A stretch of 48,541 nt of DNA from Chthonomonadaceae bacterium (GTDB lineage: Bacteria > Armatimonadota > Chthonomonadetes > Chthonomonadales > Chthonomonadaceae): the NCBI GenBank assembly GCA_025352825.1, contig JANXSG010000153.1, positions 1 to 48,541 on the forward strand, read 5' to 3'. Below the pieces are notes generated by a model. That model was not told the DNA's origin, ran no database searches, and was given only the letters and a program-made list of their open reading frames with translations. Below, piece after piece: positions 1 through 7,628 of this stretch (position 1 is its first letter; each line of letters begins with the position of its first letter). The position numbers were made by a program, and so were the translations under genes.

Positions 1-329
1 TTCAGGAAGAATGGAAGGAACTTAGTGGGCAATCTTTCTGCGCCGCTGATTCTGGGATCCATCTCGAGAAGCATTACTGCCCCAATCAAGATATAGAAAC
101 CAACTCGGGGGTTATTCCACACCATCACAGGCGTAGATATAAGTGCAAAAATAACTATTCCAAGCGCAAACAAGGCTGCAGATGGCAACTGAGGCGCTAT
201 GTACGACACAACAGTGACCACGGTAAATATTATGAGTACTACCGAAATCATCAGAATAAATATTCTGTTTCGCCGATTGCGCTGAGCTGATAGCAGCTGT
301 TCGGTGGATGGATAGAGGGAATCGATCAT
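1..329 (-). CDS. O-antigen ligase/polymerase-like membrane protein (N-terminal fragment)
   Basis: The gene reads out of the window at its left edge, so only the first 109 codons are visible. The protein starts MIDSLYPSTEQLLSAQRNRR, a short basic cytoplasmic tail. Two hydrophobic segments follow at about residues 24-45 and 50-68, then a polar turn (VWNNPRVGF) and a third apolar stretch. A short tail followed by closely packed helices, at the end of an exopolysaccharide operon, is typical of O-antigen ligase or Wzy-type polymerases. The diagnostic periplasmic loop lies outside the window, so the family is an inference from context. It follows the 44-residue membrane peptide after 42 bp and should be co-transcribed with it. 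Confidence 0.6.
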   Translation of the reverse strand, partial: MIDSLYPSTEQLLSAQRNRRNRIFILMISVVLIIFTVVTVVSYIAPQLPSAALFALGIVIFALISTPVMVWNNPRVGFYILIGAVMLLEMDPRISGAERLPTKFLPFFL

Positions 330-371
330 ATTATAGCGCCTTTATTCGACGTAAAATTCTAAGTTAGTATC

Positions 372-506
372 TCAGGCTCTCAGCCAGCTGTACATCATCC
401 AAACTGCGATGACCATACTCAGGCTGTACCATCCCTTCCAGGATAGCTTTTTCGTGAACACTCCAATTCCGATCATTATAAAAAGGAGAACGATATCGTA
501 TTTCAT
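372..506 (-). CDS. Small membrane peptide, 44 aa
   Basis: An ATG-initiated ORF of 44 codons and a stop, in the 232-bp gap between the GH44 gene and the O-antigen-ligase-like gene. A GAGGTG Shine-Dalgarno sequence sits six bases before the ATG. The peptide has two hydrophobic blocks, KYDIVLLFIMIGIGVF at the N-terminus and SMVIAVWMMYSW near the C-terminus, separated by a basic, tryptophan-rich turn (TKKLSWKGWYS). This suggests a two-helix hairpin or one helix plus an amphipathic segment in the inner membrane. I recognise no family. Position and strand suggest an accessory part of the exopolysaccharide machinery. The ribosome site and sensible composition argue for a real gene, but no homologue can be cited. 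Confidence 0.55.
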   Translation of the reverse strand: MKYDIVLLFIMIGIGVFTKKLSWKGWYSLSMVIAVWMMYSWLRA

Positions 507-561
507 GAGTCACACCTCGACAGTCTGTATACACAACTGGGATCCTTCTCCAATAGCAATT

Positions 562-2727
562 CTATCTTCTGCGCATTCGCAGCAGAGTGATGGAGTATGG
601 CGGCAGCGAAAGTTCACAGCTCCTATTTACCAGTGTTGTCTCCCCGACCTTAGCAATACTGCTGATATTTTCTGCACTATATCTGTAGATGTCAGCCTTT
701 GTTGATGAATTTTGCCCATTCAGGCTTATTTCTGCCATCACGGAGTGCTTCTCCATCTTGTTTAGAACCATCACTACAGGCTGGCCTGTGCTGCTATCCA
801 CACTTCCAAAACAGGAGACATACTCACGAGATGAAGATGATGCCATCACTGCTGTATCACCAAATCCTCCGCCAGAATCGTCTGCGTTGCGGAACATTTT
901 ATAGGCAAAATAACCAGGGCTGTTTATTTTAGGAGCAGTCCAGTAGCAGGCCATATACACCTGCTTACTTCCCATTATACCCAAAACTTCCGCCACAGCG
1001 AGCGCTCCGTTCATGGTATTGTCCGCGCCCCAGTTCCATTCGTTGATGCCGATCTTAGTCCCAGGGTAGCTGGAATCGATCCAAGCACGCAGCCTGGGTA
1101 TCAACTGAACCTGCGTATCGATCCATGATTCGTCTTTGTATGTCGGGTCCCAGAGGCTGCGCGTACTTCGGAGCCGCAGCGCATTTGCTGAATTATCGGT
1201 TTTCCCGTCATAAACACCAGTACCTTGCGGATAAAAATGTACATCCAGCACATCCAGAGATCGCCTGCCAGTCTTTTTGTCATGCGCGGCGGTCTGTTTT
1301 AAAAACCAGGGGATGAACGGCACATCTCCATGCGCTTTGCGATCGGCATGAGTGGCATACTTATCGGCCCCTCTATCCCTGGGTGAAAAGAAATAGCCAG
1401 TCCAGCCCCAGGATACTGGCCCCGTGATAAGAGCGGACGAGTCCACATCCTTAACAGCATCTGCATAGGTGGTAAACCTGCTAAGCAGCTCTTCGTATTC
1501 AGGCTGTACCGGATGCATATCGGTGTGCGTACTGTCCCAGAGATCGGGTTCATTGTCCATTGCATAAAAACGAACACCGCCAGCATTCGCCTTGCCAAAT
1601 TTCCGAGTCAGATGGTAGACCCATTCATCCTGATATACCGCGTCCAACTTAGTATTTGGCGGATCTTCTAACGCGCTGGATTTCTTAGGGAGCGACCTAA
1701 TAGAAACTTTGCGTTGGTTCTCGGCAGGATCATAGCCCAAAATGGCCTCGGAACCATTTGAAATGGGAGGGCCGCCCTCTGATGGCACACCAATTGAGAT
1801 ATGATCCCAGTTGTTGTCTGCAGCCACCCATCCAATCGTTGGAATGGTTATGAAGGAGGATACCCCGGAAGCCTTTGAAAGCTGAATGGCTGCATCAGCG
1901 GCGCTCGATGGGCCACTTCCTTCCTTTGCATCACTTCCATAATTGTGCCAGTACCAGTCTCTGGCTTTATTCCAGGCGTTCCCTTTGCTCCAGTTGTAAC
2001 GTGTGTTCTCGTTTCCTCCCCATCTCCATAAAGGAAGTCGAAGTGGGCTGTAGAGCGCTGGATCGGGATGAGACATCCCATAGATAAAGGGGCTGATAGT
2101 GCCAATAGGCGCTGAAAGATTGACCTTAAGTGTGACTTTAGTGGGGAAATCAGATGGCCTTCCGCCTGTTAATTTTATATCGGCAAGATATACTGCTGAC
2201 TGCTCTTTACCACTGGCGTCCGAGAAGCATATCCCTGTTATCGTGGTATTGGTTTCTGCCAGCATCGAGATTGGTATTTCACAGTGTACATATTTTCCAG
2301 CCAGAATAGATTTTCCAGGAAGCAGGTTGGCGATATTTAACTTACGCCCAAAAGAACCGGCATTTCTAACTAAGCAGACCTGGATCTGCTGGCCGCCAGT
2401 ATCCCCGCCATGAATCATAAATGAAAGAGCGCGATAACTATCATTGGGAATCGCATCATGATGGAAATAGACACCTTTCCACATAGCCGGTACGAACTCA
2501 ATGCTAGGCATTGTATTGTACGCATGAGCTGTGCTATTAAGCTTTCTCTCGGCCCATGACCAGTCCTGCCAGCCACTTTTCAAATGAGAGGTGAAAATTT
2601 CCATATTTGATTCTGCTGGTTCGGCATGAGATGGAGCACCACTGTAAAAGGCGATATAAGCTATTCCGGCGAGCGCCACTGTCCATCCGGCACTCCGGGC
2701 AAGAACGTTTTTGTATGTGTACTTCAT
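562..2727 (-). CDS. Secreted glycoside hydrolase family 44 protein
   Basis: A 721-residue protein with an N-terminal signal peptide or anchor (residues 12-30 apolar, SHAEPAE as possible cleavage region). A beta-sandwich-like domain of about 160 residues follows, then a GH44 catalytic region from about residue 200. GH44 hallmarks are PLWRWGGNENTRYNW (residues 232-246), the acid/base motif MDNEPDLW with Glu393, and the nucleophile motif GINEWNWG with Glu563. GH44 enzymes are endo-acting beta-1,4-glucanases or xyloglucanases with a TIM barrel. The gene lies inside an exopolysaccharide operon 19 bp after the acyl carrier protein gene, so trimming or release of the exported polymer is more likely than plant cellulose breakdown; that role is inference. 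The ATG has a GGTGGAT ribosome site. Family assignment is firm, substrate is not. Confidence 0.85.
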   Translation of the reverse strand: MKYTYKNVLARSAGWTVALAGIAYIAFYSGAPSHAEPAESNMEIFTSHLKSGWQDWSWAERKLNSTAHAYNTMPSIEFVPAMWKGVYFHHDAIPNDSYRALSFMIHGGDTGGQQIQVCLVRNAGSFGRKLNIANLLPGKSILAGKYVHCEIPISMLAETNTTITGICFSDASGKEQSAVYLADIKLTGGRPSDFPTKVTLKVNLSAPIGTISPFIYGMSHPDPALYSPLRLPLWRWGGNENTRYNWSKGNAWNKARDWYWHNYGSDAKEGSGPSSAADAAIQLSKASGVSSFITIPTIGWVAADNNWDHISIGVPSEGGPPISNGSEAILGYDPAENQRKVSIRSLPKKSSALEDPPNTKLDAVYQDEWVYHLTRKFGKANAGGVRFYAMDNEPDLWDSTHTDMHPVQPEYEELLSRFTTYADAVKDVDSSALITGPVSWGWTGYFFSPRDRGADKYATHADRKAHGDVPFIPWFLKQTAAHDKKTGRRSLDVLDVHFYPQGTGVYDGKTDNSANALRLRSTRSLWDPTYKDESWIDTQVQLIPRLRAWIDSSYPGTKIGINEWNWGADNTMNGALAVAEVLGIMGSKQVYMACYWTAPKINSPGYFAYKMFRNADDSGGGFGDTAVMASSSSREYVSCFGSVDSSTGQPVVMVLNKMEKHSVMAEISLNGQNSSTKADIYRYSAENISSIAKVGETTLVNRSCELSLPPYSITLLRMRRR

Positions 2728-2746
2728 GGTCTATCCACCCACAACG

Positions 2747-2974
2747 TTATGTACCCAATACCTTGACAATGGTTCCAACGTCATACATTTCCTCCACAGA
2801 TTCCGGGGCAAACTGGGTGTCAAACTCCTGTTCGAGTTCCAATATGAGCATCAGATGACCCATAGAGTCCCAGTTTTCAATGGTCTTCGAAGAAGATTCT
2901 GAGTTTACTTCCTCCCTCGGAACATTGAAAATCGTCGATACTATCTCACAAACTCGCTCTGTTATATCTGCCAT
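2747..2974 (-). CDS. Acyl carrier protein
   Basis: A 75-residue acidic protein with the size and four-helix pattern of stand-alone acyl carrier proteins. The phosphopantetheine attachment motif is DSMGH, with Ser37 at the start of the second helix. A GGAG ribosome site lies seven bases before the ATG. It sits between an FkbH-like HAD protein upstream and the GH44 gene downstream. In known FkbH systems the HAD protein loads a three-carbon unit such as glyceryl onto a dedicated carrier protein, so this carrier probably serves that protein and the nearby acyltransferase rather than fatty acid synthesis. No other fatty-acid gene is near, which supports a dedicated role. The substrate is unknown. 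Confidence 0.88.
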   Translation of the reverse strand: MADITERVCEIVSTIFNVPREEVNSESSSKTIENWDSMGHLMLILELEQEFDTQFAPESVEEMYDVGTIVKVLGT

Positions 2975-3024
2975 TCATTAACTCCATTTGCGAATATACT
3001 CGGCACTAAAGTACCCAACTGCGC

Positions 3025-3106
3025 GGCCCGCGGCCAACCGCCCTTTGGGCGGGAATTGCGTCTGAAAGACGCCTGTTTTTTGTTGCCGGGAGTTTTCAAC
3101 TCCCGG
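3025..3106. repeat. Cluster of adjacent perfect stem-loops
   Basis: The 183-bp gap between the FkbH-like and ACP genes holds several perfect inverted repeats in a row. A GGCC stem lies at 3025-3035. CCGCCC/GGGCGG lies at 3038-3052 with a TTT loop. GCGTCT/AGACGC lies at 3058-3072 with a GAA loop, and a nine-pair CCGGGAGTT/AACTCCCGG stem lies at 3086-3106 with a TTC loop. On the plus strand the third stem is followed by CTGTTTTTTG, like an intrinsic terminator. The genes here run on the minus strand, where no T-run follows, so this may be an extragenic palindromic repeat or an mRNA-processing or stability element. Confidence 0.7.
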
Positions 3107-3157
3107 ATAGCAGGAATTGGGAGTGCTACTAGGTCCCCTCAACTTCCGGGTGCGTTT

Positions 3158-5020
3158 TTATGAGGGTTCAAGTTTAATCCACTCCGGAAAGGAGATACTG
3201 GAGTTCGATAAATCAAACTTCCATAGCTGGCCACTCTCTTCTTCCCGAACTTTCGTAAATTTATGGTCAGAGAAGAATTCTGCAGCAGGCACATTCTTTT
3301 TGGTGGGCAGAAACCAACCCCAGATAGAATTTGCACCTGAGCATTTCGCTTTATCGGCTAACAGAGAAATCATAGCAGTTTCCACTGTTCTTCCAATCAC
3401 TCGGCAGCTCATCAGCAGGGTATCAATTTCAAAAGTTTCATCTTCTTTACGAAGGAAGGCGACGCCTACTATTCCATTATCGCCAAATACATCACGAACG
3501 CTGAAGGAATATATCTGCCAATCGGGATTTCCCCCCAATTCTTCTACTTGCTGTTCGGAATATCGCTTTGTGGTAAGGTTAAATTGATTTGTTTTCTGAG
3601 TCAACTGGGCGATGCGGCCAAGAGTCATCGTAGTCGACGGTGCGATTTGAAGTTCCATTTTAAGCGATCGATAGTAGTCCTCTATACTCGTCGCGTTCTG
3701 ATGCAGCTCCAGACGCTGACGCTGTTCAGCATAGATCTTACCACGTTCATGATCTTCATTAGATAAAGTAAGCCGTGCGAAAACTGGACTGTCTCTCACA
3801 ATAGAAGCGTATTGAAGGGGATCCTCTGGCAGATCCAGCACGGTCACTTCTGGAAGTTCGGCTCGAACGCGTTCTCTCTCCACCGGGTTGTCATCAATAA
3901 AAGCAATGGAATCTATTCCAATATTGAGCTCATTCGCGATCTCTTTGATATTTTGTGCCTTATCTTGCCAGTTGATGCGAAAAGCTGCAAAATGGTGAGG
4001 CCGAAGCAGCATTCCAGGATGATTATCGATAGCTTCCATGGCATCTGCAAGGTTGTTCTTACTGTTCACTGCCAGAATGACACCTCGATTATACAGATCA
4101 AGAATGGCTCTTTGAAGGGCGAGGTGCGATGCTCCGGGGTACTCACTGCCCAGCCGAATTCCCTCCATACCGTCCTCCCCGATCACACCTCCCCAGAGTG
4201 TGTTATCAAGATCGCACACGAGCGCCTTACAGAGCTTACCTGTAACTGGAAGCAGAAAGTGCAGATACTCTTTTGCCAGGAGATGCAGGCAGTCGGCAGT
4301 AATCGGCATACGCATCGTCAGCCATTTTCGCTCATCATGCCAGTGATCTCTCCCATGTCTCGCGATAAGGCTATCGTAGTCGAGCAGATAGATTCCAGAA
4401 TATTCGCATGCTATACCTAGCAGCTCTCGATTGCAGCGCTTTATAGCCTCTAATTGGCTTGAAGCATTTTGGCTGTCCAGCACACCTGCCGATGCCACCG
4501 AAGGCATTTCAAGATTGTGAACGACCATGGAAGCTTGAGACCGCGATCTAAATATTTGAAATAGATTTTTGAGATTGCTGATCGCGTTGTCGATTTCTAA
4601 CTGAACGTCTTCTGGTGTCATCTCGGTATATTTGTTCCAGAGATTTGGCAGCAGGTCGCGTGTCTGAAAAGCCAAAACAGCCATTCCCGGTTTGGTTCGA
4701 TAGAGTGCGCTATTAGGATCTAAAATCTCTTGCGAGTAGGTATTAAATTCACCTATAGCTGTCTCAAGTGCTATTCCGTAGAGTGCCGAATAAGCTTTCA
4801 GAATTGGCAGAACAGGCTCGAGGGTAAAGGAACGCATAAAAAATAATTTGAACGGGAGCCGTTTTGTTTCATCGATTACTTTAGAAAGTTGCGTGAGGAC
4901 AAACTGTGCATTGGAAAGGGTAGGAGATTCAAGAAAAAGCTGCTGGAGCGCTGCTTTTGCAGTGCCCCATTCGTGATGGTCAATAGCTGCTATGATAGCT
5001 TCTCGGGAGTTATTTATCAT
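3158..5020 (-). CDS. FkbH-like HAD-IIIC family protein
   Basis: A 620-residue FkbH-like protein. The N-terminal 250 residues match the variable SGNH-like lead region of this family. The HAD phosphatase core starts at about 265 with the catalytic DxDxT motif DLDNTLWGG (Asp270 and Asp272). HAD motif III AFIDDNPVERERV lies near residue 375. The C-terminal part, about 460-605, looks like a GNAT acyltransferase domain. Family members make or transfer glyceryl or related acyl units on a carrier protein, and here the ACP gene is directly downstream. In a polysaccharide cluster the likely role is activating a small acid for sugar decoration; this is inference. No strong ribosome site is visible at the ATG. 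Confidence 0.85.
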   Translation of the reverse strand: MINNSREAIIAAIDHHEWGTAKAALQQLFLESPTLSNAQFVLTQLSKVIDETKRLPFKLFFMRSFTLEPVLPILKAYSALYGIALETAIGEFNTYSQEILDPNSALYRTKPGMAVLAFQTRDLLPNLWNKYTEMTPEDVQLEIDNAISNLKNLFQIFRSRSQASMVVHNLEMPSVASAGVLDSQNASSQLEAIKRCNRELLGIACEYSGIYLLDYDSLIARHGRDHWHDERKWLTMRMPITADCLHLLAKEYLHFLLPVTGKLCKALVCDLDNTLWGGVIGEDGMEGIRLGSEYPGASHLALQRAILDLYNRGVILAVNSKNNLADAMEAIDNHPGMLLRPHHFAAFRINWQDKAQNIKEIANELNIGIDSIAFIDDNPVERERVRAELPEVTVLDLPEDPLQYASIVRDSPVFARLTLSNEDHERGKIYAEQRQRLELHQNATSIEDYYRSLKMELQIAPSTTMTLGRIAQLTQKTNQFNLTTKRYSEQQVEELGGNPDWQIYSFSVRDVFGDNGIVGVAFLRKEDETFEIDTLLMSCRVIGRTVETAMISLLADKAKCSGANSIWGWFLPTKKNVPAAEFFSDHKFTKVREEESGQLWKFDLSNSSISFPEWIKLEPS

Positions 5021-5044
5021 TCTGTTTCATTTTCTCAGAGGTGA

Positions 5045-5701
5045 CTATTCTAACGATTTGATAGGACGGGCTGGAGACCCTCCCACGACTTTATTGGGCG
5101 CTACATTGGAAAAGACGACCGACCCGGCAGAGACAACACTGCTTGCACCGATTGTAACCCCGGGAAGAATAGTACTACCTGCCCCAATCCATGCCCCATT
5201 CTCTACCACGATGGGTGCTGACTTACCAGGCCCGCATCGATGGTGGCTCTGATGAATTTCATGGTCTGTGGTAATTAGTACAACGTGGTGGCCAATTCCA
5301 ACATGATCACCAATTGTGATACTGTCTTCTAGATCGAGATAGAGTGGAGAGTTTATCTGGCAGTCTGTCCCGATACTCAATTTTTCCCAGCATTTACCGC
5401 TACCGCATAGCTCAAGGCTGCCAAAAATGAGTGAACGCTCTCCAATTTTGATGCCGCAAATCTTGTACAGCACCGTTCGTATCCTGGAAAAAGTACCGCT
5501 GGGCATAAATATTAAAAGACAGCTTGCAAATCGAAAACGCAGCTTCAGCCTGATCAAATCCTGCCGAATTACTTTATATATTCTGCTCAAACCACGCTCC
5601 GATTTATAATTCTCTGACTCCTTTACGGAATCTATTGTTAGGTTAACAGGAGTAATTTCGACTTCTGATCCATTCGTATTTTTTATTGGTTCCGCGCTCA
5701 A
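5045..5701 (-). CDS. Hexapeptide-repeat (LbH) acyltransferase, WcaF/maltose-acetyltransferase type
   Basis: About 218 residues. The N-terminal 100 residues include a hydrophobic stretch (ASCLLIFMPSG) that may sit against the membrane. The rest is a left-handed beta-helix of hexapeptide repeats, with ITIGDHVGIGHH, APIVVENGAWIGAGS and TILPGVTIGASSVVSAGSVV. The TTDHEIHQ motif carries the likely catalytic histidine. It ends in GGSPARPIKSL, the usual end of WcaF/NodL-type sugar O-acetyltransferases. It probably transfers acetyl or the ACP-borne acyl group to a sugar of the exported glycan. Two TTG codons can start the ORF, at 5716 and 5701. I chose 5701 because GAGG lies nine bases before it, whereas AGGA is only two bases from the other. 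Confidence 0.8.
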   Translation of the reverse strand: MSAEPIKNTNGSEVEITPVNLTIDSVKESENYKSERGLSRIYKVIRQDLIRLKLRFRFASCLLIFMPSGTFSRIRTVLYKICGIKIGERSLIFGSLELCGSGKCWEKLSIGTDCQINSPLYLDLEDSITIGDHVGIGHHVVLITTDHEIHQSHHRCGPGKSAPIVVENGAWIGAGSTILPGVTIGASSVVSAGSVVFSNVAPNKVVGGSPARPIKSLE

Positions 5702-5876
5702 TCGTGTATTCCTCAATATCCTGGTGCGAATGTCATAAGTGATTCGTTATCAACTCTTGTCGCTGTCACAACTAAGTCCGGCATAAGTACCAGGTTAAAT
5801 TTTAAAATCACCCCTTTAATTTTCGGAAGATTTTTATATTCTCCCGAGTCAAATTCGCAAAGTAAATGGAGAAGGT

Positions 5877-7433
5877 CTAGATTCTTGGGGCAAAAGCGAT
5901 ATCGGAAGGGATGGAGAGTGATACATCCTGAGCCAAAATAGATATTCTATCCTGCCCTGAAACAGAGATTTCCGCAGCGTCTTCTGGCAGTTCCGGCAGC
6001 TCAATGAGTATGAACTTGGACATACATTTTTCCCGTATCAAGGACTCTTTAAGCGAACTACCAGCACATATTCGCACATTATGACAAGAATCGTTCTCAC
6101 TAATAATTTTCTCGGTGCCATAGTCTCTTGTGAGTTTAAATAGTGTAGAGATCAGATGTACATCGGTATAGATCACGTCTCTCAGATCAAAATCAAGCCG
6201 TTTACCTGATTCTAGAATACGCCGTGCCGCACGTTCGAGCATCTGCGTACTTCTCTCGTTGGAACGCCCAGAAGCTGTAATAACGGCTGAATTTGCACCT
6301 GCATGCACACATAGACTCATTCCGTCCATAATATCGGCTGTGAATGCTTCAGCAAGTGTTTCACAAAGAGTATACAGGCCGTCCTGCATTTGGTTTCGTC
6401 TGATTGCAGCCATCATTGCAGGTGGCATTGAGACCAGGCGTACATTTGTGCTATGAAAAGCAGCACGTTTGGGAAGATTTAACAGCATTCCTAGCGCCTG
6501 TGCATCGAAACCAGATACACGATTAAAATCTATGATCAGATGGGTTCGCTCTTTGAATGCCTCTTCAGCTATAAACTCAAATTGAGATAGGGAGACTTTG
6601 CAGAAATCACCAACAATCGATATCACAGTGCAGTTAGATACCTTTGCAGAATGGAGTTCTGTGGAACCCGTAAAGCGGGTCTGCCGGTGTTCCCACCACT
6701 GGTGTGCCATATAACTGGAAAACAGAGTAATATCTTTCACGTACCGACGCCAAAGTCGGCGAGGTTCATGCACGAGCCTGTGAATCCATTCGAGACCGCC
6801 TCGCTGCATCCAGCCTGGAGCGCGAGCATTCTCTCCGGCAAGAAAGTCAAATGTACCTCCAACTCCAATACACACCGGAACATTCTGCAGTCGGTTACGA
6901 TACTGTGCTATCCACTTTTCCTGTTTGGGATTTCCAAAGGCGACAAATAGTATATCTGGTTTTGATTTAGCAATGTCTTGTAGTATCGATTCACTATCCA
7001 TCTCAATGAGCGGAGCCAGAGGAGGAGAGAGGCATCCCACTATCTGAAGGGTCGGATAGCGCTCTAGTAGCTTCTGCTTAGCGAGCTGAGCCACTTCCGG
7101 GCGCGCACCGAGCATGTAAATTCGGTAGCCTTTTTCAGCCGATAGCTCAGCGAGCGCAGGCACAATATCCGCGCCTGTTACACGCTCTGGAAGAGGGCAT
7201 CCCAGCATACGTGAAGCCCAGACTACCGGCATCCCATCTGGCATGACAAGGTCGGCGTTGCGCAGGATATACCGCAGTTCCGGATCAATAAAACCGTTCA
7301 CCAGAAAATCGGTGTTCGCAGTCGCCACCTGGTGAAACCGGCCTTCATCGATGAACTGTTCCAGTCGCTTCAAAACTTCGGAAGTACTGAGTATGTCTAT
7401 TGGGGTGCCTAATATTGCTACTATCTCACGCAT
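5877..7433 (-). CDS. WecG/TagA/CpsF glycosyltransferase fused to two STAS-like domains
   Basis: A 518-residue fusion. Residues 1-250 are a complete WecG/TagA/CpsF (GT26) enzyme with TANTDFL (38-44), MPDGMPVVW (64-72), AFGNPKQEKWI (165-175), GVGGTFDFLAG (190-200) and a basic C-terminal end (EPRRLWRRYVKD). These enzymes add the second sugar to an undecaprenyl-diphosphate-linked primer. Residues 265-365 form a STAS-like domain (ISIVGDF...LIIDFNRVSGFDAQALGMLLNL). A second STAS-like segment follows from about 372, with FDLRDVIYTDVHLISTLFKL. The serine that anti-sigma antagonists phosphorylate, after the conserved Asp, is Ala in the first domain and Val in the second. Stand-alone WecG proteins end near residue 250, so the extra 260 residues are unusual. 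They may bind a partner or lipid; function unknown. Confidence 0.88.
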   Translation of the reverse strand: MREIVAILGTPIDILSTSEVLKRLEQFIDEGRFHQVATANTDFLVNGFIDPELRYILRNADLVMPDGMPVVWASRMLGCPLPERVTGADIVPALAELSAEKGYRIYMLGARPEVAQLAKQKLLERYPTLQIVGCLSPPLAPLIEMDSESILQDIAKSKPDILFVAFGNPKQEKWIAQYRNRLQNVPVCIGVGGTFDFLAGENARAPGWMQRGGLEWIHRLVHEPRRLWRRYVKDITLFSSYMAHQWWEHRQTRFTGSTELHSAKVSNCTVISIVGDFCKVSLSQFEFIAEEAFKERTHLIIDFNRVSGFDAQALGMLLNLPKRAAFHSTNVRLVSMPPAMMAAIRRNQMQDGLYTLCETLAEAFTADIMDGMSLCVHAGANSAVITASGRSNERSTQMLERAARRILESGKRLDFDLRDVIYTDVHLISTLFKLTRDYGTEKIISENDSCHNVRICAGSSLKESLIREKCMSKFILIELPELPEDAAEISVSGQDRISILAQDVSLSIPSDIAFAPRI

Positions 7434-7628
7434 AATCTCTTTCGCTATCTGGCGTTTTCAGCATCATATAATGCTTCACATATTCCACCAAAGCAACAAG
7501 CATAATTTTAATCTACTATTTAAAAGGCAATTCTCAAAATCATATCTCTGCTAATCAACTAGATCATCATTCCACATTCATTACAAAAACGATAATAAAT
7601 ACGTTGCAGCAACATTATCGAACCCTAC

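Noticed and set aside
409-705. Plus-strand ORF of 98 codons opposite the 44-residue peptide gene and the GH44 gene
   Set aside because: It is antisense to a clearly coding GH44 frame, has no ribosome site, and its translation has no domain-like pattern.
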